A stretch of DNA of 64,000 nucleotides from UBA4877 sp002399285. Lineage in GTDB: Bacteria > Bacillota > Thermoanaerobacteria > Thermoanaerobacterales > UBA4877. How positions within the stretch are numbered: position 1 is the stretch's first letter; each line of letters opens with the position of its first letter. The notes under the pieces were generated by a model, which made no database searches, had not been told where the DNA came from, and saw only the letters and a program-made list of their open reading frames with translations. The stretch lies in assembly GCA_036771835.1 (NCBI GenBank), contig DAIPGN010000004.1, positions 62,001 through 126,000 of the forward strand, written 5' to 3'. Of this stretch, positions 26,293-34,703 are shown one piece after another. The translations under genes were made by a program, and so were the position numbers.

Positions 26293-26958
26293 TTACATCC
26301 CCTCCCAGCCGTTCAAACCCAGCATCTTTTTCAGCTGACCGCCTGCGGCAATGTTTAAGGCAATATAAAGCATATCCCCGCGCTGAAAAGCAGTTCCTCC
26401 CGTCGGAAGAATCGTTTTGTTTCCCCGCTCTATGGCAACCACATGAACATCACCCAAAATAGTGAGATCATTGACCTTTCGTCCTGCCACAGGCGACGGA
26501 ACCTCAATCCTTACAAGCTCGACATCGCCGTCTCCAAAGCTGAAAACCGAATTTAAGGGGGAATAGGATAAAATATCGGCTGCGCGCTTGATTCCCCACG
26601 TTGTGGATGACAAAGTCTGTACCCCTAAGCGCTTGTAGATCTCCGCTTTTCTACGGTCGTACAGCCTTGCAACGACCTTGGGAACGTGGTAGATCTCCCG
26701 TGCTATACGTGCAATGACCGCATTTGATTCATCGCTGGAAGTAAATGCAGCCACCGCATCGGCCCGCTCAATTTCTGCTTTTTTCAAAACATCTCGGTCG
26801 AAACCCACGCCCTGAACGGTCTTCCCTTTAAAATCTTTCCCCAGTTCTGCAAATGCCGCAGGATTTGAATCAATTACGGTAACGGCATGCCCGCTCTTGC
26901 TGAGCGCCTCCGCAAGTCCCGAACCGTTGCGGCCGCAGCCCACAATAATGATTTTCAT
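26293..26958 (-). CDS. TrkA/KtrA-type RCK protein (first copy)
   Basis: RCK_N-RCK_C protein of 221 aa; GCGRNGSGLAEAL gives the nucleotide loop (residues 7-19), and SSDESNAVIARIAR and VVARLYDRRKAEIY are typical of the family. ATG 26958 follows AAAGGAG; the longer reading runs back to the ATPase stop. Two unlike RCK proteins in tandem suggest a hetero-oligomeric ring. Located 25 bases behind the ATPase gene, in one operon. Confidence 0.9.
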   Translation of the reverse strand: MKIIIVGCGRNGSGLAEALSKSGHAVTVIDSNPAAFAELGKDFKGKTVQGVGFDRDVLKKAEIERADAVAAFTSSDESNAVIARIAREIYHVPKVVARLYDRRKAEIYKRLGVQTLSSTTWGIKRAADILSYSPLNSVFSFGDGDVELVRIEVPSPVAGRKVNDLTILGDVHVVAIERGNKTILPTGGTAFQRGDMLYIALNIAAGGQLKKMLGLNGWEGM

Positions 26959-26983
26959 CCTATGATATCTCCTTTCGTCAGAT

Positions 26984-29788
26984 TTAATTGCTGTTTTTCT
27001 CTCTCCGGTCACAGCAGCGGAGAAATGTTTTGCGCAGTTCATCTAAAGACAACATCAACGGCGGGATGACAAGCAGGAATATCCATTCCCTCCACTCTAA
27101 GGCTGCCGTGTTAAATAAACTATGCAGCCCGGGAAACGGCAGATAAGCCAGCAGCGTAACGATCACAAGTTCGACTACAACTCCAAGCAAGATCATCCGG
27201 TTACCAAACAGCCCTTTTCCCAGCACCGAGACCAAATTAGTGCGGCAGCCAAAAACAGCACCGATCTGGGAAAAGACAATGGCCGCAAACGTCATGGTCG
27301 TCGCCAACCGGTATACCGTGCCGGACGATGCAAGCGGGATGCCCGGCCATCCGTACAGTTGGTTTGCAAAGAAAAATCCTGCCGTACTGAAAACGGATTC
27401 GAGCAGACCGTACCAGAAGAATGCCCGTAAAACCACCGATCTGTTAAGAAGGGATTCCATCTGGGAACGGGGTGGGGCATCCATGACGCCGGCCTCCGGT
27501 GACTCTACGCCCAGGCCCATTGCCGGCACCATGTCGGTACCGAGATCAATGGCCAGCACCTGCATAATAGTAAGAGGCAGCGGAATGGCGCCACGGGAAA
27601 ATACGTAAAGCACCATTGGTACAGCTTCCGGTACATTACTGGTAATGATATACTGCACAAACTTGCGGATATTGCTGTAAACGGTCCTGCCTTCCTCTAT
27701 GGCATGGACAATGGAAGCAAAATTATCATCCGTCAGTATCATGTCTGCCGCTTCCTTAGCCACATCCGTGCCCGTAATGCCCATAGCCACACCGATATCC
27801 GCCTTCTTCAGTGCCGGCGAATCATTGACGCCGTCGCCGGTGACGGCAACTATCTCTCCCATCTCCTGCAGGGCGCCGACTACCTGCAGCTTCTGCTCGG
27901 GTGCAACCCGGGCGAATATTACCTCGCCCCGCAGCGCTTCTTTGAGCTCTTGGGGTTTCATTTTCTCAAGTTCTATCCCGGTGATGATCTGAGGATGTTT
28001 GCCTTTGATTATGCCGATCCGCCGTGCAATGCTCTCCGCGGTCAAGCCATAGTCTCCGGTCACCATAATTATACGGATCCCGGCGCTGTAACACTCCTTC
28101 ACGGCGTTCGCCACATCGGGACGCGGAGGGTCGACCATGGCGATCAACCCCAGAAAGGTGAGATCCCTCTCCACCAGTTCGGGTGTATATTCACTCAAGT
28201 TGACGGGCAGCGCAGGGTCCCCGGTAAGGCTGCGGGCAGCCACGGCCAGCACGCGCAAACCGTTACGCGCATATTCGTCGTTAACAGCCATAGTTCTGCG
28301 GAAATCCTCTTCCGTCATGGGAACGGTTGTTCCGCCGTGCTTCCTGCCGGTACAAAGTTCCAAAACCTCTTTGGGCGCACCTTTGACGTACGCGACCCGT
28401 GAACCGTCCGTCTTTTGATTGATGGTCGTCATTCGCTTGCGTCTCGAATCGAATGGCAGTTCACGCAGCCGCGGAAAAGCCGTATTCTGCCGGCCTAAGT
28501 CCAGACCGTCTTTCCGTGCAGCAACGAGAAGCGCCGCTTCCGTCGGATCACCCAACACCGTAAAGCGGTAATTCTCCCCGTCAGGTGGAACCAGGCGGGC
28601 ATTGCTGCACAGGGAAGCTGCCGTAAGCAGCTCCGAAAGGTCCTTGTCGCTGCGTGAAACAGGCTTACCTTCTTTGAAGATCCCCCCGTCCGCCGCATCG
28701 TAGCCGACGCCGGTTACTTCCATGTCATTTCCATCCATCCAAATATTGCTAACGGTCATTTCATTCTGGGTCAGGGTACCGGTCTTATCCGTACAGATCA
28801 CCGTCGTACATCCCAACGTTTCTACGGAGGGGAGCCGTTTTATCAATGCATTACGTTTAGCCATACGCTGCACGGCCATCGCCAGCGACAGCGTCACCGT
28901 GGGCAGCAGGCCCTCGGGAATAAACGCCACGATCATTCCCAGCGCGGTAATGAAGGCAACAGTTGGAGCACTATCCGCAAGCAGGATGGCAAGTACAAAG
29001 AAAACCACACCGATGCTTATGGAAAGCACCGAGATCTTTTTGGTCAGATTCCCGATTTCCTTCTGTAAGGGGCTTGACTCTTCCTTGACGTTCTGGGTTA
29101 TGTCGGCGATCTTACCAAATTCAGTATATGCTCCCGTTTTATAAACGACGGCCCGGCCATTTCCTGACGAAACGGTCGTCCCCGTGAACACCATATTTGG
29201 CATTTCCACATGCGAAAGATCGTCGCGGAGGACCTCATCGCTGGTCTTGCGTACAGGATTCGATTCTCCGGTAAATGTAGACTGATCGACGCGGAGGTCA
29301 TTTTCCTCCACAAGACGGGCATCTGCCGAAATGCGGTCTCCTTCGGACAGCAGAATAATGTCGCCTGGAACCAGCTCTTCAGCGAGCAGCTTTTGCTCCT
29401 CGCCATCCCGTATTACCCGCGCATAATCGGGCAACATCTTTCTCAAAGCCTCTATCGCTTTACCGGCGCGGAATTCCTGCCAAAAACTGAAAACGCCGTT
29501 AACGATATTGACCAGCCAGACCGCCACGGCAAGTTCCGGCATCTTCGCTATCAAGGCTATGAATCCTGCCACCCACAACAGGATCGCCATCAGATGCGTA
29601 AAGCTGGAAATAAATTTCCATATAATGGATCTCTCTTTTTGCTGAGGCAGTTCATTTTTTCCATACCGGCGCATGCGTTCCTGCGCCTCGGATCGTGATA
29701 AACCGCCGGACCCTGTTCCAAAAGCTCTGTAAACCTCCGAAGTATTGAGTTTTTGTATATCTTTTATTTCATTTATGGTCGTATTCAT
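26984..29788 (-). CDS. P2-type cation ATPase with Na,K-ATPase-like motifs
   Basis: Membrane pump of 934 aa. Complete signature set: TGES in the actuator domain, IPEGL in helix 4, the phosphorylated aspartate in CTDKTGTLT, and GDGVNDSPALKKADIGVAMG. Helices 5-6 read SNVPEAVP ... PLPLTIMQVL and IDLGTDMVPA, closely resembling Na,K/H,K-ATPases rather than the SERCA version (NLVTDGLPA). This hints at Na+ and/or K+ transport. The ATG at 29788 follows GGAGAGG; the reading from 29935 adds 49 residues with no ribosome site. Operon with two RCK genes, divergent from KdpD/KdpE-like genes, supporting a role in K+/Na+ balance. Confidence 0.87.
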   Translation of the reverse strand: MNTTINEIKDIQKLNTSEVYRAFGTGSGGLSRSEAQERMRRYGKNELPQQKERSIIWKFISSFTHLMAILLWVAGFIALIAKMPELAVAVWLVNIVNGVFSFWQEFRAGKAIEALRKMLPDYARVIRDGEEQKLLAEELVPGDIILLSEGDRISADARLVEENDLRVDQSTFTGESNPVRKTSDEVLRDDLSHVEMPNMVFTGTTVSSGNGRAVVYKTGAYTEFGKIADITQNVKEESSPLQKEIGNLTKKISVLSISIGVVFFVLAILLADSAPTVAFITALGMIVAFIPEGLLPTVTLSLAMAVQRMAKRNALIKRLPSVETLGCTTVICTDKTGTLTQNEMTVSNIWMDGNDMEVTGVGYDAADGGIFKEGKPVSRSDKDLSELLTAASLCSNARLVPPDGENYRFTVLGDPTEAALLVAARKDGLDLGRQNTAFPRLRELPFDSRRKRMTTINQKTDGSRVAYVKGAPKEVLELCTGRKHGGTTVPMTEEDFRRTMAVNDEYARNGLRVLAVAARSLTGDPALPVNLSEYTPELVERDLTFLGLIAMVDPPRPDVANAVKECYSAGIRIIMVTGDYGLTAESIARRIGIIKGKHPQIITGIELEKMKPQELKEALRGEVIFARVAPEQKLQVVGALQEMGEIVAVTGDGVNDSPALKKADIGVAMGITGTDVAKEAADMILTDDNFASIVHAIEEGRTVYSNIRKFVQYIITSNVPEAVPMVLYVFSRGAIPLPLTIMQVLAIDLGTDMVPAMGLGVESPEAGVMDAPPRSQMESLLNRSVVLRAFFWYGLLESVFSTAGFFFANQLYGWPGIPLASSGTVYRLATTMTFAAIVFSQIGAVFGCRTNLVSVLGKGLFGNRMILLGVVVELVIVTLLAYLPFPGLHSLFNTAALEWREWIFLLVIPPLMLSLDELRKTFLRCCDRREKNSN

Positions 29789-29972
29789 TATTGTATTAAG
29801 CCTCTCCTTCCATGATCTGCTGACATTCGGCGTACGCCTTTTCCTGTAATTCACGGCCCTGCCTCCGGCCGTGAAAACAAGAACAAGTATAAGCTTTTTC
29901 CCATTAAGGTGGTGTTTGTATTCGGGCTTTGCCATAAAGATTGTATAAAGATTGAATCAAGAACAAAATAAT

Positions 29973-29996
29973 AAAAAAACGCTGCCTTTCGCAGCG
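29973..29996 (-). terminator. intrinsic terminator upstream of the ATPase gene
   Basis: On the minus strand CGCTGC-GAAAG-GCAGCG is followed by seven T and ATTATTTT. No minus-strand gene ends here: the next gene on that side (30165) runs the other way. It is therefore either a leader attenuator of the ATPase-RCK operon or the end of a small RNA. Confidence 0.82.
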
Positions 29997-30110
29997 GTCC
30001 GTATATTCGGCAAGGTCACGGCCGGCTTTTCTTTCATTCCGGCTTCGAATATTGACCCATTACCCATCTTAATGCAGTTTTAATACCATGGATAAAAACA
30101 TAACGCTATC
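29997..30110 (-). promoter_or_regulatory. structured leader, candidate riboswitch or sRNA
   Basis: Read on the minus strand, this gene-free stretch can form GGGTC...GACC, AATATTCG...CGAATATA and GCCGG...CCGGC pairings, immediately before the intrinsic terminator. The arrangement fits an aptamer plus expression platform for the cation operon. I could not match it to a named riboswitch class. Confidence 0.4.
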
Positions 30111-30126
30111 CTAATCCTATCTATGA

Positions 30127-30132
30127 TATAAT
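30127..30132 (+). promoter_or_regulatory. possible -10 element of the kinase operon
   Basis: TATAAT lies 33 bases upstream of the KdpD-like start. No good -35 is seen at the normal distance, so an activator may be needed. Confidence 0.4.
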
Positions 30133-30164
30133 GATTGGATGTATAAGAAGAAGGCGGATTTTTT

Positions 30165-32267
30165 ATGACAATTCATCAGACAGATCCCGATCACTCGCTC
30201 CGGCAGCTCTCCGAGACGTCCGCCAAAGAACGGCGCTTTACCGCGGACCGGGTAGGCCGGGCCGTGACACAGCCGAACAATACTGCACCTGATCAAGAAG
30301 CTGCGCCCGCATATGGAAACGAGCATATTTTGGTCTGCCTGTCAACCGCCCCCTCCAATGCCAAGGTCATACGGACGGCGGCGAGAATAGCGGACGTTTT
30401 TCACGGTTCCTTCTCGGCGCTGTTTGTGGAAACACCGGAAGCATGGCGGTTGGATAAAGAATACAGGGAAGCCCTGAGCAATAATATGAGGCTGGCAGAA
30501 CAGCTCGGCGCCCAAATCACCACCGTATTCGGAGAAGACATCCCCGAGCAGATTGCGGAGTATGCCAAAATCAGCCATGTTAACAAGATCGTCATAGGCC
30601 GCTCCATTGGGAGGACCCGGCAACTGGGCCGTGCAGATTTTGTCGGCCGTCTGACCGCACTGGCGCCCGATCTTGACATCTACATCATCCCCGACACACA
30701 GTCATCCCCTTACATCCGCAATGTCAAATTCTCCGCAATACCGCGTCTGTCTTGGAGGGATATTGTGATATCTGCCGGGCTTTTGGCACTCTGCACTCTT
30801 ATTGCGCTTTGGTTTTCATCCTTAGGGTTTAATGAGTCGAATATCATTATGGTATATATTCTCGGCGTTTTGCTGAACGCTATTTTTACATCCAATTGGG
30901 TATACAGTACGGCGGCTTCGATCCTGAGCGTCATCATATTCGATTTCGTCTTTATCGACCCACGTTTGTCCTTAAATGCATATGCCGCCGGTTATCCGAT
31001 CACATTTGCCGTCATGCTGTTTTCCGCCTTCATAACCAGCTCGCTGACCGAGCGGGTCAAAAAACAGGCCCACGAGTCGACACAGAAAGCCTACCGCACG
31101 GAGGTCCTGCTGGAAACGAGCCGGAAGCTGCAGCAGGCAAAGGATGAGAATGAAATTCTGCGGGAAACGGCACGCCAGATGGTAAAACTTCTGGACAGGA
31201 CGGTGATTTTCTATTCAGGGCAGCAAAATACGCTATCACAGCCGCTGGTTTTTTTAAAAGAATCCTCAACGCAGGATGCGGAAGCCTATATAGGAACTGA
31301 TGAACGGAAGGTGGCTGAGTGGGTCTACAAAAATAAAAAACATGCCGGCGCTACCACCGGCACTCTTTCCGATGCCAAATGCCTCTACTTAGCGGTACGG
31401 GGAGACAGTACGGTGCTCGCCGTGGCGGCGATCGTCATGGACCGGGAGGCCCCTCTGGGCGCGTTCGAAAAGAGCTTGGCAATCGCCATGCTTGAAGAGT
31501 GCGCACTGGCACTTGAAAAAGAACGGCTGGACGAGACACGCAAACAGATATCCATAAGGATGCAGCAAGAACAGCTTCGCGCCAACGTGCTGCGAACCAT
31601 CTCCCATGATCTGCGTACCCCGCTTACCAGCATTTCCGGCAATGCCGGTATTCTGATGCGCAATGCCGGCATACTGAACCAGGAACAGAAAAAAAACATC
31701 TACTCGGATATCTACGACGATTCCATGTGGCTGATAAGCCTGGTAGAAAATCTGCTTTCCATCACCAAGATCGACAACGGAGAAATTCGTTTAAATCTAC
31801 AGCCGGAGCTTTTCGAAGACGTTATTGCAGAAGCTCTCCGTCATGTAAACCGCAATAGTACAGAGCATATAATCCAAACCGTATTCGAGGACGATCTCCT
31901 GATGGCAAAAATGGATTCCCAGCTGATGACCCAGGTCATCGTAAACATCGTCAACAACGCGATAAAATATACTCAGCCGGGCTCGCACATCACCATCACT
32001 GCAAAAAGGGATGGAAAATATGTACGGGTTGAGATCGCGGATAATGGTCCCGGAATACCCGACGAGGAAAAATCCAAACTGTTTGATATGTTCTATACAG
32101 TCGGAAACACCCGCGGGGATGACAGACGCGGGCTTGGTCTGGGACTCTATCTCTGCCGGTCGATCCTTACCGCCCACGGGGGAAGCATATATGTCAGAGA
32201 CAACGTCCCGCGGGGTGCCGTCTTCGGCTTCACTTTGGAAGCTGCGGAGGTAAATGTTTATGAATAA
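30165..32267 (+). CDS. KdpD-like sensor histidine kinase without the KdpD N-domain
   Basis: Membrane kinase of 700 aa. A universal-stress-like domain (about 50-175), four closely spaced membrane segments (about 195-295, DUF4118), a GAF-like region (about 315-450), the phospho-histidine in ISHDLRTPLTS and a HATPase domain with NAIKYTQPG, DNGPGIP and RRGLGLGLYL. Full KdpD proteins are near 890 aa and start with a 200-residue P-loop domain; that part is missing, replaced by a 50-residue unstructured leader. It senses K+ limitation or turgor in known systems. It overlaps the response-regulator gene by 8 bases. Confidence 0.9.
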   Translation: MTIHQTDPDHSLRQLSETSAKERRFTADRVGRAVTQPNNTAPDQEAAPAYGNEHILVCLSTAPSNAKVIRTAARIADVFHGSFSALFVETPEAWRLDKEYREALSNNMRLAEQLGAQITTVFGEDIPEQIAEYAKISHVNKIVIGRSIGRTRQLGRADFVGRLTALAPDLDIYIIPDTQSSPYIRNVKFSAIPRLSWRDIVISAGLLALCTLIALWFSSLGFNESNIIMVYILGVLLNAIFTSNWVYSTAASILSVIIFDFVFIDPRLSLNAYAAGYPITFAVMLFSAFITSSLTERVKKQAHESTQKAYRTEVLLETSRKLQQAKDENEILRETARQMVKLLDRTVIFYSGQQNTLSQPLVFLKESSTQDAEAYIGTDERKVAEWVYKNKKHAGATTGTLSDAKCLYLAVRGDSTVLAVAAIVMDREAPLGAFEKSLAIAMLEECALALEKERLDETRKQISIRMQQEQLRANVLRTISHDLRTPLTSISGNAGILMRNAGILNQEQKKNIYSDIYDDSMWLISLVENLLSITKIDNGEIRLNLQPELFEDVIAEALRHVNRNSTEHIIQTVFEDDLLMAKMDSQLMTQVIVNIVNNAIKYTQPGSHITITAKRDGKYVRVEIADNGPGIPDEEKSKLFDMFYTVGNTRGDDRRGLGLGLYLCRSILTAHGGSIYVRDNVPRGAVFGFTLEAAEVNVYE

Positions 32268-32985
32268 GCCATTGATCCTTGTCGTTGAGGATGACAAAGT
32301 GATCCGGAAACTGATAACCACGACTTTGGAAACACAGGGATACCTTTATCACACTGCCGAAACGGGCAAATCGTCAATTTTTGAGGCCGTTTCCAAACAG
32401 CCGGACGTCATCATTCTTGACCTCGGCCTGCCGGACATGGACGGGGTCGATATCATCCGAAAAGTACGCACATGGTCGAACACGCCCATCATTGTCGTAA
32501 GCGCCCGCAGCGAGGACAAGGATAAAATAGAAGCGCTTGACGCCGGCGCGGATGATTACCTTACCAAGCCCTTCAGCGTCGATGAGCTGCTGGCAAGGTT
32601 GAGAGTGAGCCTCCGGCGTGTCCGGTATGACAGCGAGAAATTGCTGAAAGATTCCACAGTCTTCATCAACGGCGATTTAAAAATTGATTACGCTGCGGGC
32701 AGCGTATTTATGGAGGATAAAGAAATCCACCTGACCCCGATCGAATACAAGCTTTTATGCCTCTTGGCCAAAAATGCAGGCAAGGTCCTCACTCATAATT
32801 TTATACTGCATGAGATATGGGGTGATTATACCAATGATGTTTCCGCGCTGCGCGTCTTTATGGCAACATTGAGAAAGAAAATCGAAAAAAATCCTTCGCA
32901 GCCCGAATATATTCAGACCCACATCGGGATCGGCTACCGTATGCTGCAAGTAAGCGGCAAAAACAAAACGGACGAGCAGGAATGA
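32260..32985 (+). CDS. KdpE-like OmpR-family response regulator
   Basis: Two-domain regulator of 241 aa: receiver (LVVEDDKVIRKL, phospho-acceptor aspartate in IILDLGLPDMDG, KPFSVDEL) and winged-helix DNA-binding domain (residues about 130-232, LTPIEYKLLCLLAKNAGKVL ... RKKIEKN). The second ATG (32260) stands 9 bases from GGAGG and is the better start. Partner of the overlapping kinase. Its target is unknown since no kdpFABC lies in the window; the divergent ATPase-RCK operon is the nearest candidate. Confidence 0.92.
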   Translation: MNKPLILVVEDDKVIRKLITTTLETQGYLYHTAETGKSSIFEAVSKQPDVIILDLGLPDMDGVDIIRKVRTWSNTPIIVVSARSEDKDKIEALDAGADDYLTKPFSVDELLARLRVSLRRVRYDSEKLLKDSTVFINGDLKIDYAAGSVFMEDKEIHLTPIEYKLLCLLAKNAGKVLTHNFILHEIWGDYTNDVSALRVFMATLRKKIEKNPSQPEYIQTHIGIGYRMLQVSGKNKTDEQE

Positions 32986-33002
32986 CCGGGTCTTATAAAA
33001 TA

Positions 33003-33031
33003 AAAAAAGCGCCGAAACCAGCGCTTATTTT
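33003..33031. terminator. bidirectional terminator between kdpE-like gene and sufU
   Basis: AAGCGC-CGAAACCA-GCGCTT is preceded by an A-run and followed by ATTTTT, so it can end transcripts on both strands. It overlaps the last codons of sufU. Confidence 0.75.
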
Positions 33032-33468
33032 TCATCCTCTTTATTTCGCTCTTCCTGTTTTTCCTCCACGGCTTCCTCCAACGTCTTCCACGGAAGCAAG
33101 GCGCACTTCACGCGGGCCGGGAAGTCGGAGACCCCTGCAAGAGCCTGGGCGTCTCCCAGGTCGTCCAGATCCACGTCCTTTTTATACAGCATATCCGTGA
33201 ACTCTTGGATCAGTTTTTTGGCTTCGTCCAGCTTCTTGCCCCTTATGAGGTCCATCAGCATGGACGTGGAGGCCTGGCTTATGGCGCATCCCTGGCCGGT
33301 AAAGGAGGCATCCTTGATGACGTCCCCATCCGTCTTGAGATATATGGTTATGGTATCGCCGCAGAGGGGGTTGTGTCCCTTCTCCTCTATGTCTGCGCCA
33401 TCCATCTTTTTTTTGTTGGGGGACTTTTGAGAGTGCTCCAGTATTATCTCGGAATACAGCTGATTCAG
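33025..33468 (-). CDS. sufU: SufU iron-sulfur assembly sulfur acceptor
   Basis: Zinc-dependent sulfurtransferase partner of SufS. Cysteines lie in NPLCGD, GQGCAIS and RVKCALLPWKTL, the full ligand set. The usual N-terminal helix (NQLYSEIILEHSQKSPNKKK) is encoded in frame upstream of the first ATG (33405), so that ATG is too late. The only fitting start is a CTG at 33466-33468 that overlaps the sufS stop as CTGA, about 12 bases after AAGGAAG. This would give 147 aa, a normal SufU length. Initiation at CTG coupled to sufS termination is inferred. Last gene of the sufCBDSU operon. Confidence 0.88.
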   Translation of the reverse strand: MNQLYSEIILEHSQKSPNKKKMDGADIEEKGHNPLCGDTITIYLKTDGDVIKDASFTGQGCAISQASTSMLMDLIRGKKLDEAKKLIQEFTDMLYKKDVDLDDLGDAQALAGVSDFPARVKCALLPWKTLEEAVEEKQEERNKEDEK

Positions 33469-34703
33469 TTCCGTTTAAACCACTTCCTTACGCCTTTAAG
33501 GCTTTCAATAAACGCATCTATCTCTTCCCGCGTGTTATATACATAGAAGCTGGCCCTGCATGTGGCCGGTACATTCAGATACCTCATGAGAGGCTGGGCG
33601 CAGTGATGGCCGCTCCTTATCGCCACGCCGTCCTGGTCTAAGATAGTGGCTACGTCGTGGGGGTGTACGTCCGCCACATTGAAGGATATCACGCCCATCC
33701 TGTCCTTCATATCCAGTGGACCGTATATTTTCACAAAGTCAATGGTCTTGAGTTTCTCCAAAGCATATTGGGTCAGATCCGCCTCGACCCCATGTATCTC
33801 ATTCATCCCTATATTTTCCAGATAATCAACGGCAGCGGACAGTCCCACGGCACCCTCCACATTGGGAGTGCCCGCTTCGAACTTGAGCGGCGGGTCGGCA
33901 AAGGTCGCCCTATCCTCATACACCTCGTCTATCATCTCTCCGCCCCTCATAAACGCAGGCACTTGATCTAAAATATCCTTATTTATATATAATACTCCAA
34001 TGCCCATGGGCCCCATCATCTTGTGCCCCGAAAAGGCAAAGAAGTCGCATCCTATATCCCTTACGTCCACCTTCATGTGCGGCACGCTCTGCGCCCCGTC
34101 GATCAGCACCTTCGCGCCTGCCTTATGCGCTTCCTCCGTCATCTCTCTGACAGGATTTATGATACCCAGCACGTTGGATACCTGCTGCACGGCGACCAGT
34201 TTCACCCTGCTGCTCAGCATATCCCTGTATGACTGCATATCCAGCCTGCCGTCCTTATCCAGATAGACATACCGGAGTTTAGCGCCCCTTCTCCCGGCGA
34301 TCATCTGCCATGGGAGCATATTGCTGTGGTGCTCGGCCACCGTGAGGATCATCTCGTCCCCCTCGCCTATATTCTCCATGGCCCAGGTATATGCCACCAG
34401 GTTTATGGATTCGGTGGTATTGCGCGTAAATATAATGGACTCCTCGCTGCCTGCATTTATGAATTTTTTAACCTTGTTCCTGGCCTCTTCGTAGGCGTTG
34501 GTGGCTACGCCGCTCAAGTAATGGGCGCTTCTGTAGACGTTGGCGTTCATTCCTGTATAGTAGTCCTCTATCGCCTTTATCACACCGTAAGGCTTCTGAG
34601 TGGTGGCAGCGTTGTCAAAGTATATCAGGTCCCTGCCGTATGGCCTGGCCTTTAATATGGGGAAATCGTCCCTTATGCTTTTGACGTCAATCGTCCTCTC
34701 CAC
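33465..34703 (-). CDS. sufS: SufS cysteine desulfurase
   Basis: PLP enzyme of 412 aa that takes sulfur from cysteine. PLP lysine in FSGHKMMGPMGIGVLY, catalytic cysteine in the long loop RSGHHCAQPLMRYLNV...CRASFYVYNT of the group II desulfurases. Its start lies inside the end of sufD (17-base overlap) and its stop is coupled to sufU. Confidence 0.96.
   Translation of the reverse strand: MERTIDVKSIRDDFPILKARPYGRDLIYFDNAATTQKPYGVIKAIEDYYTGMNANVYRSAHYLSGVATNAYEEARNKVKKFINAGSEESIIFTRNTTESINLVAYTWAMENIGEGDEMILTVAEHHSNMLPWQMIAGRRGAKLRYVYLDKDGRLDMQSYRDMLSSRVKLVAVQQVSNVLGIINPVREMTEEAHKAGAKVLIDGAQSVPHMKVDVRDIGCDFFAFSGHKMMGPMGIGVLYINKDILDQVPAFMRGGEMIDEVYEDRATFADPPLKFEAGTPNVEGAVGLSAAVDYLENIGMNEIHGVEADLTQYALEKLKTIDFVKIYGPLDMKDRMGVISFNVADVHPHDVATILDQDGVAIRSGHHCAQPLMRYLNVPATCRASFYVYNTREEIDAFIESLKGVRKWFKRN

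Noticed and set aside
26984..29935. Start of the P-type ATPase at 29935
   Set aside because: The added 49 residues show no family similarity and lack a ribosome site; ATG 29788 has GGAGAGG upstream.
29970..30110. yybP-ykoY (Mn2+) or ydaO (c-di-AMP) riboswitch
   Set aside because: The leader looks structured, but I could not find the conserved core sequences of either class, so no class is assigned.
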